The notes: generated by a model from the letters alone, not told the origin. A stretch of DNA of 64,000 bases from an uncultured Cytophagales bacterium (GCA_913057175.1 CAJXNP010000025.1:1-64000); one strand, 5' to 3'. Shown: positions 7,944-16,070, counted from the first letter of the stretch. Numbers and translations are program-made.

Positions 7944-9170
7944 ATGTCAACTTATGATAAAAAAAAATCCGGATTCTTTCAAAGAATGGTTGACATTGGC
8001 GCTAATTATAACTCTTCCATCACCGAAATCAGATATTTGCGTGTAACGAATATTGCATCCTTTTTAGGAGCAATTTATAACGCAATTTGGATGCTAATTG
8101 CATTTTTTCTCACAGACGCATTAGTGATTTACGGGAGCAATGCTTTATTGGGATTGATGTTTCTAATGGCGTTAATATTCAACAGGAAAGGGTGGCGGGT
8201 CCTGGCTTCCATATGGCTTATTCTGGCATCTTATATGTCCCTTCTCTTGTTTCTTTATTTGTTGGGATATTCATCTGGTGTTGCAGTCGTTTGTTTCCTG
8301 ATTATTATCCTACCTTACATGACTTTCCCCCGAAAGGCAAGGGATATAGCCCATAGCTTTAGTATTCTAGCTTGCCTGACATTGATTGCTACTGTATTGT
8401 TTCAATCAAACTTAACTGCTCATTTTAGCGGATTAGACACTTACATATCACAAATAGTTAATATCAGCATTACCGGATTCATTTGCCTCATACTCATATC
8501 AAGTTTGTCTGTTCTAATTGATAAATCTGAGGAATCTTTAATGGCTGAACAGAAAAAATCAGATGATCTTCTGCATAATATTCTGCCGGCAAACATAATC
8601 AGGGACTTAAAAGAAAGCGGAACGACAATTCCTAAAAGACATAAAAATATCACTATTCTATTTACTGACTTTGAAGGCTTCACTAAGATTGTAGCATCCA
8701 TATCTCCAATCACTTTGGTCAATGAACTCAATGACATTTTTGGTCGATTCGATGAAATAATGGAAGAAACAGAGGTTGAAAAGATTGAAACAATTGGTGA
8801 TGCATATATGGCAGCATGTGGCCTTGAAAAGGAAATGACAAATCATGCTGCTAACTGTATTAGAGCAGCACAAATGATGCTATCCTACCTTGAGGAGAGA
8901 AATAAAAGCCATGAAATAAAATGGAAAATGAGGGTTGGGATACATTCAGGAACTGTAGTGGCAGGTGTTGTAGGTAAAAAGAAGTTTGCATACGACCTTT
9001 TTGGAGACACGATAAATACAACCAGCAGAATGGAATCTACTGGTGAGGTAGGTAAAATCAATATTTCTTCATCCACCTATGAACTGATTAAAAACGACTT
9101 TACATGTCTTTCTCGTGGAAAGATCTTTGCAAAAGGAAAAGGAGAGTTGGAAATGTATTTTGTAAACTAA
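7944..9170 (+). CDS. Cassette 6: membrane class III adenylate cyclase
   Basis: The 408-residue protein predicts synthesis of cyclic AMP from ATP at the inner face of the membrane. About six transmembrane helices (roughly residues 35-190) lead through a short linker (residues 195-230) to a class III cyclase domain (about 232-405). The two metal-binding Asp are Asp242 (LFTDFEGF) and Asp286 (IGDAYM). The purine-specifying pair is Lys280 and Asp351, the adenylate-type combination. The motif GDTINTTSRMES supplies the Asn and Arg of the transition state. No sensor domain other than the membrane part is seen. The gene is large for a cassette. Its ends are partly eroded: TTTAGCTACA (7891-7900) against TGTGGCTAAC (9173-9182), 8 of 10 complementary with one G-U pair. 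Confidence 0.88.
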   Translation: MSTYDKKKSGFFQRMVDIGANYNSSITEIRYLRVTNIASFLGAIYNAIWMLIAFFLTDALVIYGSNALLGLMFLMALIFNRKGWRVLASIWLILASYMSLLLFLYLLGYSSGVAVVCFLIIILPYMTFPRKARDIAHSFSILACLTLIATVLFQSNLTAHFSGLDTYISQIVNISITGFICLILISSLSVLIDKSEESLMAEQKKSDDLLHNILPANIIRDLKESGTTIPKRHKNITILFTDFEGFTKIVASISPITLVNELNDIFGRFDEIMEETEVEKIETIGDAYMAACGLEKEMTNHAANCIRAAQMMLSYLEERNKSHEIKWKMRVGIHSGTVVAGVVGKKKFAYDLFGDTINTTSRMESTGEVGKINISSSTYELIKNDFTCLSRGKIFAKGKGELEMYFVN

Positions 9171-9172
9171 AC

Positions 9173-9308
9173 TGTGGCTAACACTGGCTCTAATTCAGCG
9201 TGGCAATAATGCAAAAACTAAAATTAAAACATAAAACTAGCATGATTTCCCTGCGGAAGAGGCCTGCGGACGATTCCACGCCGAAATCATAGCTGAACGT
9301 TGGCAAAC
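9173..9308 (+). repeat. attC-like site 6
   Basis: R'' is TGTGGCTAAC (9173-9182). TTCAGCGTGG (9194-9203) can pair with CCACGC (9276-9281) and, after an unpaired stretch, GCTGAA (9292-9297). The inner arms ATGATTTC and GAAATCAT also pair. The right end is GTTGGCAAAC (9299-9308), the 5' core of cassette 7. Confidence 0.7.
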
Positions 9309-9322
9309 ATTTAAACACATAT

Positions 9323-9778
9323 ATGAAACTAAGAATTGTAATATTAATTCTAATGTTTGATTTCACTAGTTGTAATCAAGCACAGGAGCCTCTGAAAGAG
9401 ATTGACAAGATGCTAACTTCATTCGTTAAAGATTTGAATGATCTAAATTTAGAATCATTTATGGACAATTTTACAAATGATGCAACTGTATTCTATCCAA
9501 GAAACTCGTTCTCAATGCAACGAGTTGAAGGCAAAGACTCACTGACAGAAGAATTCGCGTCTTTTTTTACCAATGTCCGCAACCAAAAAGATGGACCTCC
9601 TTATCTAAACATCTCACCAACTGACCGAAAAATTCAATTATTTGGAAATGTAGCTGTTGTCAGTTTACATTTCGAATTAGGCGATGAGTTTCACAGGCGC
9701 ACTTTAATACTTGAAAAGCATAACAATAAGTGGCTAATTAATCATATTCATGCCTCCTTTTTGATTGAAAGTAAATAA
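9323..9778 (+). CDS. Cassette 7: SnoaL/DUF4440-like lipoprotein
   Basis: The 151-residue protein has a lipoprotein signal with lipobox FTSC (Cys17). The mature part has the alpha/beta cone pattern of the NTF2-like superfamily: an N-terminal helix pair (residues ~24-50), then NFTNDATVFYPRN, then strands ending in KWLINHIHASF. This resembles DUF4440/SnoaL-like proteins, whose members range from enzymes to ligand binders, so no reaction can be assigned. It sits alone between GTTGGCAAAC (9299-9308) and GTTTGCTAAC (9817-9826), which are complementary apart from one G-U pair. Confidence 0.78.
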   Translation: MKLRIVILILMFDFTSCNQAQEPLKEIDKMLTSFVKDLNDLNLESFMDNFTNDATVFYPRNSFSMQRVEGKDSLTEEFASFFTNVRNQKDGPPYLNISPTDRKIQLFGNVAVVSLHFELGDEFHRRTLILEKHNNKWLINHIHASFLIESK

Positions 9779-9816
9779 CAATTCTTAGTTGACATTGACA
9801 ATTACTTGACCGTAAC

Positions 9817-9950
9817 GTTTGCTAACATGTATAATCCATTGCTCGTTCCTACAAACCAAAAAAATTATAAACAAAAAATTGTGTTGACTCCTTACAAGAA
9901 AGCTCTTCTGAATTTCAAGCAGCGGAATCATACAAGGAAACGTTGGCCAC
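9817..9950 (+). repeat. attC-like site 7
   Basis: This spacer runs from GTTTGCTAAC (9817-9826), the 3' core of cassette 7, to GTTGGCCAC (9942-9950), the 5' core of cassette 8. I see only weak internal pairing, so it is called mainly from its two cores. Confidence 0.55.
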
Positions 9951-9978
9951 AATTGTATCAAGAAACATCCTCAATAAC

Positions 9979-11016
9979 ATGACAAAAAAACGAAACAAAC
10001 AGATATTTAGAGTAGTGTTACTGCTGGGCACGGCAATCTCCTTATTCTTCGTACCATGGCTATTGGTAAAGGCATGGATACTTCCGCTACCGGATACGAT
10101 TCAGGAACAATTAGATGAGGCCATTGATCATGGATTTGACGGAATGATTGTTTATGTAGACCAGACTGGCAAACCACCTCAGTATTATGCTGCTGGTTGG
10201 CACAACCGGGAATCCGAGATACCGGCCAATCCACACGCATTATTTAAGATTGCCAGCATCAGCAAGCTATACGATGCTGTGGCTGTCACCAAATTGGTAA
10301 GTGATGGACGACTTTCCCTGGATAAAACCATTGCTGATTATTTGCCTGAACTTGTGGGAAGAATCGAAAACGCTGAGAAAATTACGTTGAGGTTGATGAT
10401 ACAGCATAGAAGCGGCATTCCCAATTTTACGGACGCTCCGAATTTTTGGGCAGCTCCAACGGAGACCTATGAAGAAAGCCTTGCATTGATTCTGGACAAG
10501 CCGGCCAACTTTGAACCTGGTGAAGACTATGAATATTGTAATACGAATTACCTTCTAATCAATAAGATCATGGATGATGAACTGGGTTACGGCAATTTTC
10601 AATTCATACAGGAAGAAATTCTAACACCGCTAAATCTTCACAATACCTTCGCTTCGCTAAGTGAAGTGAATATGGAGGATGTGATGAGTGGCTATCATGT
10701 AGGATACCCCCTTGATTTAAAGGAAAACGATCATGGCATGCACGCCACAGCAGAAGATGTGGGTACATTCCTCAGGGCATTGAATGAGGGATCATTGTTT
10801 AAACCCGGAGAACAGGAAATATATTCTTCCATTTATGAGTATGAACATGCCGGTTGGGTTCCAGGATACCAAAGCTTTGCAAAATATCACCAAGACCTTG
10901 ATGCTGTAATTATTGAATTCTACAGCACAACCGACCCTAAACTGTACAATTGGAACTTGTCAGAAATCATCAATAATAGAATTGTTAAAATTCTGAAAAG
11001 GCAAAAAAGCTCATAA
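9979..11016 (+). CDS. Cassette 8: serine beta-lactamase-fold hydrolase
   Basis: The 345-residue protein has an N-terminal membrane anchor (residues 10-34) and then a periplasmic domain of the beta-lactamase/D-Ala-D-Ala carboxypeptidase family (PF00144 type). The active-site SxxK is Ser93-Ile-Ser-Lys96 and the YxN motif is Tyr186-Cys-Asn188. The third motif is likely the HAGWVPGY segment near residue 297. Members include class C beta-lactamases, peptidases and esterases, so antibiotic resistance should not be assumed. I start at the ATG at 9979; a TTG at 9943 lies in the cassette core. The 5' core GTTGGCCAC has no matching 3' core after the stop, unlike its neighbours. Confidence 0.85.
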   Translation: MTKKRNKQIFRVVLLLGTAISLFFVPWLLVKAWILPLPDTIQEQLDEAIDHGFDGMIVYVDQTGKPPQYYAAGWHNRESEIPANPHALFKIASISKLYDAVAVTKLVSDGRLSLDKTIADYLPELVGRIENAEKITLRLMIQHRSGIPNFTDAPNFWAAPTETYEESLALILDKPANFEPGEDYEYCNTNYLLINKIMDDELGYGNFQFIQEEILTPLNLHNTFASLSEVNMEDVMSGYHVGYPLDLKENDHGMHATAEDVGTFLRALNEGSLFKPGEQEIYSSIYEYEHAGWVPGYQSFAKYHQDLDAVIIEFYSTTDPKLYNWNLSEIINNRIVKILKRQKSS

Positions 11017-11018
11017 AA

Positions 11019-11178
11019 ATGCTATGAATGAATGGGGTTTTATCAGTCAGGATATCTTGGTGGGGATTGGAAAGTCCTCCACAATGTATAATTTTAAATT
11101 AAGTCGTGGCTATGTGCGAGATGAGAGGTTAGTGCTTTCTAATCCTCTCCTCACGTAACATAGCTGTGCGTTGGCGGT
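11019..11178 (+). repeat. attC-like spacer, family B copy 2
   Basis: About 150 bp closely similar to 7745-7898, including ATGAATGGGGTTT, CGTGGCTATGTGCG and GAGAGGTTAGTGCTTTCTAATCC. The stem survives less perfectly (GGGGATTGGAAAG against CTTTCTAATCC). The left core is degenerate (CTCATAAAA where copy 1 has GAGCATAAC). The right core is intact, GTTGGCGGT (11170-11178). Confidence 0.7.
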
Positions 11179-11207
11179 AATTCATTCATCAAAATGACAG
11201 TTAATTA

Positions 11208-11806
11208 ATGGGACAACAAATAAATTTCTTTCTCCATCAGGACGACCAGGCTGACTTTGACAGGTTACTTAAAACTTTTGGTGACATAGTAATTCTGCCA
11301 TATTACCACTATGATAACAAAGTCTCCACCATTGAGGACACTATTATTAGGGACATAACTAAGGAAGGACGAAGAGTTTACTTAATCAGGAAATCTGAAT
11401 TTAGGAACATCCCTCTGACCCACATAGAAAAATTTGGATACTGGCTTGTGGATGACCGAACACTACCAATCATTCATTTCGACAGGTGTATTACAAAGCA
11501 TGATAGAATTGTAAGAGGACGGATATACTTTCAACCGGACTTTGTGGATTTAAAAGAAATGAATATGGTAAAAAGTCAGAAGATTTTATTGGATGGGCTG
11601 ACAATATTATCAAAACCGCGAGACGCAAACTCAAGAAATATAAGCACAATATGGGAGCTTATACATACACAGAATACCTAGGAGATTATGCTTTTAAATG
11701 GAAAGAATTTAACAGGGCAGAAATAGCTGCCGCAGGATCAGAATTGAAATCAAATCCGGGTAAAAGAAATACTGCCAACAATTTGTTCCATGAAATAATC
11801 ATTTAG
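11208..11806 (+). pseudogene. Cassette 9: frameshifted hypothetical gene
   Basis: The first frame gives 157 residues from MGQQINFFL and stops at 11681. A second frame, open from about 11582 to a TAG at 11804-11806, continues with WADNIIKTARRKLKKYK and then an acidic/aromatic stretch (GAYTYTEYLGDYAFKW). That looks like the natural C-terminus of the same protein, so one base was probably gained or lost near 11575-11585 (AGTCAGAAGATTTT). I recall similar small cytoplasmic proteins of unknown function ending in such a segment but cannot name the family. The 5' core GTTGGCGGT (11170-11178) matches ACTGCCAAC (11771-11779) with one G-U pair, and the second frame reads through that 3' core. Confidence 0.6.
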
Positions 11807-12060
11807 TTATAGTAAATATAACTAAATGATTATTACATGGAAACTAAAAAAACATGTCGAATTCCTGCATTTTCGAGTTCTAAAAGTCCTCTCCTATTTG
11901 GTCGTAATATTTGTTTGTCGTATCGTGGATGCAGTTAAGACAATCGAAGCCATGCCAAACTTTATCGCCGGATTGAAGGTTCGAGAGTTGGTTTAAACTT
12001 CCAGCAATGCAAATATTACTATTTTGCTTGGTCTTTACACCTCAAGGTTTTTTACAAGGG
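11771..12060 (+). repeat. attC-like spacer, family A copy 4, end of array
   Basis: R'' is ACTGCCAAC (11771-11779), followed by AATTTGT, a palindromic insert (11786-11842), and then the rest of family A (A-run, ATGTCGAATTCC, CGTAATATTTG, GCAAATATTAC). It ends near TTTTTTACAAGGGCTG with no recognisable GTT core, and no further cassette follows. The 12061-12132 gap to the first PUL gene holds nothing I recognise. Confidence 0.65.
11786..11842. repeat. 57-bp palindromic insertion inside attC-like spacer
   Basis: CCATGAAATAATCATTTAGT at 11788 and its mirror ending in ATTACATGG at 11840 form an almost perfect hairpin, including 18 uninterrupted base pairs around a 5-nt loop (11812-11816). Family A copies 1 and 2 lack it at the equivalent position, so it is an insertion. 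Its form suggests a very small MITE or REP-like hairpin. Confidence 0.65.
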
Positions 12061-12132
12061 CTGTCCATTCCCTGAATGTGACATTATTAATTTCATTTGT
12101 AAACCTAAGCTCAAACTATAACGGCAGAGTTC

Positions 12133-14739
12133 TTATTCCATTCTCACACTCTCAATCGCCACTCCATGCTTTTCTACCAGTTCGTTTTCCGGAATGCCCG
12201 GACCGATGGAAAACTGGAGGCTTTCGACATTTTTGATATTGAAAGGATTTGAATCTTCGTTTTCAAAATAATAAGGTAAAAATGTCGGATAAGGCCTTGG
12301 AAGTGTCACCATTTTAACCTGCTTCAGATCGCTGATACTTAATACAAATTCCCCTTTTTCAGGTTGCACGGTGATCAATCCGCCATAAGCTGCACCATCT
12401 TTCATCGTAAATGCGAGTTGCATGATGCAAGCCTTTTCATTGAGAGACCTTCCTTTCAAAACCAGCTTATCTTTTCCTTCCAAATCATCAGTTCTTCCGG
12501 CAATCTTATCCCTGAAATAGAATTTCATGGAATAATCATGGATCTCTTGAGCTTCTTCGTTTTCCGGATCGGGGGTAAACAATTTCTCTACGTTTACCAC
12601 ATATTCGGCCTTTCCGGGTTCTGCCAGTGGTGTCATTCCCGAACCAGGAAGCCAGGTCCTCATCATGTAATCCGAATCCCTGAAAGCATCAAACAGGTAA
12701 ACCGGATTGTCTTTTTGCAACACTTTTGTTTCGTAAGCCTGATCACTGCTGAAATCCCAGTCACCCGGTTTGCCCGCTAATCCAGCCGGATACGTTTCAT
12801 GGTTTTCTCCGTTTTTTACAACGATATAATACCTGAAAATTCCAGGTTCGATCTGATCAGAAGAGACATTTGCGGAATACGAATAGCCTTCTCCCCTTTT
12901 CATTTCAACGACCGTTGGCCTCCAACCAGCATAATACATTAATTGTACTTCAGCAGGATTTTCTTTCCCCACTACCGCTGCTTTGATGTTCAATGATTCC
13001 CCAACAGTTAATTCAGGAATGGCTTCATGCAAGACATAGGTTTGATCGATTGTGGATTCCGGCGCTGTGAATTCATTCAATCGAATGTTTTTCCAATTGT
13101 CTTCTTTGTTGATCTCAGTCTGAATTCCATTGGCCTTAAGCAAATAAGTTCCGGGACGAATGCTGAATTGTCCATTGGAAATCTGTGTGGAATAGGTATT
13201 TCCATCATTGATGGCCTCTACCTGAAAATCTTCTTCCAGATCAGGCAGGTTAACCATCATGGGCCACTCGTTCCATTTGATGACGGCCCTCGTCTTTTTC
13301 AAACTATTTCTACCAAAAAGATTATCCACCCGGATAGCATCCGGCATCACCTCCAGCCGCCATACTCCCTCTTCAATCTTATCCAGAAAATAGGCTCCCA
13401 GTCCTTCATACCGCACCACTTCGGAATTCCCAAACCCCGCTATTTTCACCAGCTTATTGACAACTGGAATTTCTGCTTCCGTGTCATTCGTATAAATAAA
13501 TTCTTCGTCAGTAACATATTCCGCCAAATCCTCTTGGTAGCTAATATGAAAATCCCCGAATTGTGCATTTTCCGGGTATCGGCCATGGCTTTCGTACATC
13601 GGGATTTCGTGAAAAACTTTCGAGGCTATCATCAGGCTCAGTGATTTCTGAGGAGCATAAGCCAGGTTCATGTAGTGCGTATTGTATTCCGTATTGGCAT
13701 AGGCCAGGTAGGTTGGGTCATAGGCGAAATGCGTGGCGATCTGGATCCCTGCTTCGCGAAAACTTCTCGCCATGGCCGGATAGATATAGGACTTACCGAT
13801 ATCAGCAGCGTCAAATTCATAAACGAGCTTGGCGCCCCTGTTTTTCTGAATGACATCATCAAATGGGATCTCGTATTTATCCACATTCGGAAGAAAGTTT
13901 CCTTGTAATTCTTTTTGAAAACCCAGTCCTGTCGGATACCACTGAAATGTTCCTCCATCGATATCAGCTTTAAAATAAGCCTCAGCCAGGTGCACGCTAT
14001 GACTGATGTTGTAAAAAATCGGTTTTTTACAGCCGGTTTTTCTCATGGATTGGACCATTTTATCGATGAACTCCGTGACGCTTTCCGGGGTTCCCCGATG
14101 ATGCGGCTCATTGCTAACCTCAAAAGCGATCACTCCCGGATCATCTTTATAAGTCAGGTTGGTGTAGGGATTTTTATGATTCAAAAACTGGTACAAATAA
14201 TTTTCCTGTGCGGCAATGGCTCCGGGGTTAGTCAGACAATCATCCTTTCCGTATTTGTCAGAGAATCCGGGTGTATCTTCATTGGGTTCCGGCCAGCCAT
14301 TTCCCCAGAAGGCGATCGGAGTAATCACATAATTGATCCCTCTTTCCTTTAGTTTGGATAGCAAATAATCAAAGGCATCAAGGTGCTCGTTTTCCAATAA
14401 ATTTCCGACGGAATCGCTGATCTCCGTATCCCAGACATGCACGCGGTACAGATCAAATCCCAATCTCGCAAAGTGGTACACATCCTGATCGATGGCTTTT
14501 TTGGGATCGATCCCCTTTTTGACAGCATTGCGATAAGCATGCGCAAAAGGAACGGTGTGATTCACTCCAAAACCATGAACCTCCTCCTTCGAATCCCCCC
14601 AGCGCATGACACCATTTTTGTCGATATAGACATCGCTTTTGGATTTTTGAGCGAATGCTGGAATGTTAATTCCTATGCAAGTAAATATGAATAAACAGTA
14701 AACGAATTTTGACATTATTTTCCGGAAATTTTTCATCAT
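12133..14739 (-). CDS. Clan GH-A exo-glycosidase, galactan PUL (GH147-like?)
   Basis: The 868-residue protein has a signal peptide (cleavage near AFA-Q31). Residues ~45-400 read as a (beta/alpha)8 clan GH-A glycosidase. The predicted acid/base is Glu211 in FEVSNEPHH and the nucleophile Glu308 in KLVYEFDAAD. The C-terminal half is beta-rich with Ig-like and galactose-binding-like segments. Size and neighbourhood (next to GH53) resemble Bacteroides GH147 beta-galactosidases of galactan PULs. The family assignment is an inference from context and the protein could instead be GH5- or GH42-related. It would release galactose from galacto-oligosaccharides in the periplasm or at the surface. It is last in the minus-strand PUL, 119 bp after GH53. 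Confidence 0.72.
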   Translation of the reverse strand: MMKNFRKIMSKFVYCLFIFTCIGINIPAFAQKSKSDVYIDKNGVMRWGDSKEEVHGFGVNHTVPFAHAYRNAVKKGIDPKKAIDQDVYHFARLGFDLYRVHVWDTEISDSVGNLLENEHLDAFDYLLSKLKERGINYVITPIAFWGNGWPEPNEDTPGFSDKYGKDDCLTNPGAIAAQENYLYQFLNHKNPYTNLTYKDDPGVIAFEVSNEPHHRGTPESVTEFIDKMVQSMRKTGCKKPIFYNISHSVHLAEAYFKADIDGGTFQWYPTGLGFQKELQGNFLPNVDKYEIPFDDVIQKNRGAKLVYEFDAADIGKSYIYPAMARSFREAGIQIATHFAYDPTYLAYANTEYNTHYMNLAYAPQKSLSLMIASKVFHEIPMYESHGRYPENAQFGDFHISYQEDLAEYVTDEEFIYTNDTEAEIPVVNKLVKIAGFGNSEVVRYEGLGAYFLDKIEEGVWRLEVMPDAIRVDNLFGRNSLKKTRAVIKWNEWPMMVNLPDLEEDFQVEAINDGNTYSTQISNGQFSIRPGTYLLKANGIQTEINKEDNWKNIRLNEFTAPESTIDQTYVLHEAIPELTVGESLNIKAAVVGKENPAEVQLMYYAGWRPTVVEMKRGEGYSYSANVSSDQIEPGIFRYYIVVKNGENHETYPAGLAGKPGDWDFSSDQAYETKVLQKDNPVYLFDAFRDSDYMMRTWLPGSGMTPLAEPGKAEYVVNVEKLFTPDPENEEAQEIHDYSMKFYFRDKIAGRTDDLEGKDKLVLKGRSLNEKACIMQLAFTMKDGAAYGGLITVQPEKGEFVLSISDLKQVKMVTLPRPYPTFLPYYFENEDSNPFNIKNVESLQFSIGPGIPENELVEKHGVAIESVRME

Positions 14740-14754
14740 CGATTAATATTGGTT

Positions 14755-14816
14755 TATCTCTGTGAAACTTTGTAAAGCTCTTTGTGAGACTCCGTGGTAA
14801 AGCTATGCCACAGAGA
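14755..14816. repeat. Imperfect inverted repeat between two PUL genes
   Basis: TCTCTGTG (14757-14764) and CACAGAGA (14809-14816) bound a stretch with further partial symmetry (GTGAAACTTTGTAAAGC, CTTTGTGAGACTCCGTGG). It has the look of a dispersed Bacteroidota intergenic repeat. No U-tract follows, so it is not an obvious terminator. Confidence 0.35.
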
Positions 14817-14858
14817 AATAGTACAGAGTATTAACATTACATTGTTTTTGATTGTATT

Positions 14859-16070
14859 CTATTCATACATATGACCGGGCCAGTCCATTGCCTGGTTGGC
14901 ATTACCATCAAAGTCGAAGAAGGCATTATTCTCCCACGATGAGCCGGTTCCCCACAGGTCATTCATATTGGATGAGATCCATGCAGGTTCCCAGTAAATG
15001 ACACCTATTCCACCTCCATCGATCACTTCCTGTGTAATTTCCGTGATCAGATCATATTGACCCTGATTCGTGTAGGGATATCCGGAAATCGGATCGTCGC
15101 CCCCGAAAATGTTATTGTAATTGTCATCGCCATCTGTTGTCCAGGGATAGGCCGTTTCAACGATCATAATATCTTTGTTAAACTGATTTTTGAAGGAGGC
15201 TATTTCAGCTGACAAATTATTGATGGAAACATCATCATGCCAAAATGGATAATAGGAAATCCCGATGATGTCAAAATTAGAAACGCCACCACTTGAAGTC
15301 ATCTCGCCAAACCACCATTCAATATGCGCCGGATCAGCAACGTGTAAAATGATCCTGGTATCTTCCGAAACATCATTCACCGCCTCGATGGCCCGATTGA
15401 TCACCTCACCCGCATTCGCCCAGTTATCGTCGCAAACTTCCAATTCAGGGAATAAATCTGGTGCATCGGTGTACATCATCCCGCAGTTGGTTTCATTTCC
15501 GATCTGGACCATTTCTGGCATCAAACCTTTGTCATTCAGATAGCTCAACACTTTGAAAGTATAATTGTAAACAGAGTCTTTCAGTACCTCAAGATCAGTA
15601 ATTTCCTCCCATGCAGCTGGGATTCTCTGGGTCCCCGGATCTGCCCAGACATCTGAATAGTGAAAATCAAGCAGAACATCCATTCCTTGTGCTTTTGCCT
15701 GATCGATAGCTTCCTCTACATCATAGAGATCATTATAAAGCTGATCGCCTTCCGGATCGTAAACTTCCTTTGTCCAGGATGGATTATGCCATAACCTCAA
15801 CCTGACAAGGTTTGTGCCGTGCTCACTGAAGATCTGGTAAGGATTTTTTTCCGTTCCTTCATCCTTGTAAACACCTCCGTGATCCAATATCTGGTTTACA
15901 TAAGACAAGTCAGCTCCAAACATAAAGCCCTCCGGAACATTCGGCACTTCCGGATTTTCAGGATTCTCCGGGTTTTCGGGATTTTCAGGATCCGGATCAT
16001 CACCACTCTTACAGTTGGTTAGCATTGTAAAGCCCAACAACACGAAACATGTCAACAAAATTCTTATCAT
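14859..16070 (-). CDS. GH53 endo-beta-1,4-galactanase lipoprotein
   Basis: The 403-residue protein cleaves beta-1,4-linked galactan (the side chain of pectic rhamnogalacturonan I) and is probably displayed on the outer membrane. The lipobox is LTNC (Cys20). A linker of four PEN repeats follows (residues 28-41), encoded by 9-bp tandem repeats. The GH53 domain fills residues ~48-400. The acid/base is Glu193 in QIGNETNCG and the nucleophile Glu305 in IVETAYPW. GADLSYVNQILDHGG near residue 52 is the family's N-terminal signature. Length is normal for GH53 plus an anchor. This enzyme is the best evidence for the substrate of the PUL. Confidence 0.93.
   Translation of the reverse strand: MIRILLTCFVLLGFTMLTNCKSGDDPDPENPENPENPENPEVPNVPEGFMFGADLSYVNQILDHGGVYKDEGTEKNPYQIFSEHGTNLVRLRLWHNPSWTKEVYDPEGDQLYNDLYDVEEAIDQAKAQGMDVLLDFHYSDVWADPGTQRIPAAWEEITDLEVLKDSVYNYTFKVLSYLNDKGLMPEMVQIGNETNCGMMYTDAPDLFPELEVCDDNWANAGEVINRAIEAVNDVSEDTRIILHVADPAHIEWWFGEMTSSGGVSNFDIIGISYYPFWHDDVSINNLSAEIASFKNQFNKDIMIVETAYPWTTDGDDNYNNIFGGDDPISGYPYTNQGQYDLITEITQEVIDGGGIGVIYWEPAWISSNMNDLWGTGSSWENNAFFDFDGNANQAMDWPGHMYE

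Noticed and set aside
9979-11016. Antibiotic-resistance cassette
   Set aside because: The SxxK and YxN motifs only show the broad beta-lactamase fold, which includes peptidases and esterases; resistance cannot be claimed.
1-12060. Possible phage or conjugative island
   Set aside because: No integrase, capsid, relaxase or type IV secretion gene is present; paired cassette ends explain the region better.
13027-13644. Long plus-strand frame opposite the clan GH-A enzyme
   Set aside because: It is an antisense shadow of a well-supported gene with clear catalytic motifs.
15950-15990. 9-bp tandem repeat
   Set aside because: It encodes the PEN-repeat linker of the GH53 lipoprotein; a coding microsatellite, not a separate element.
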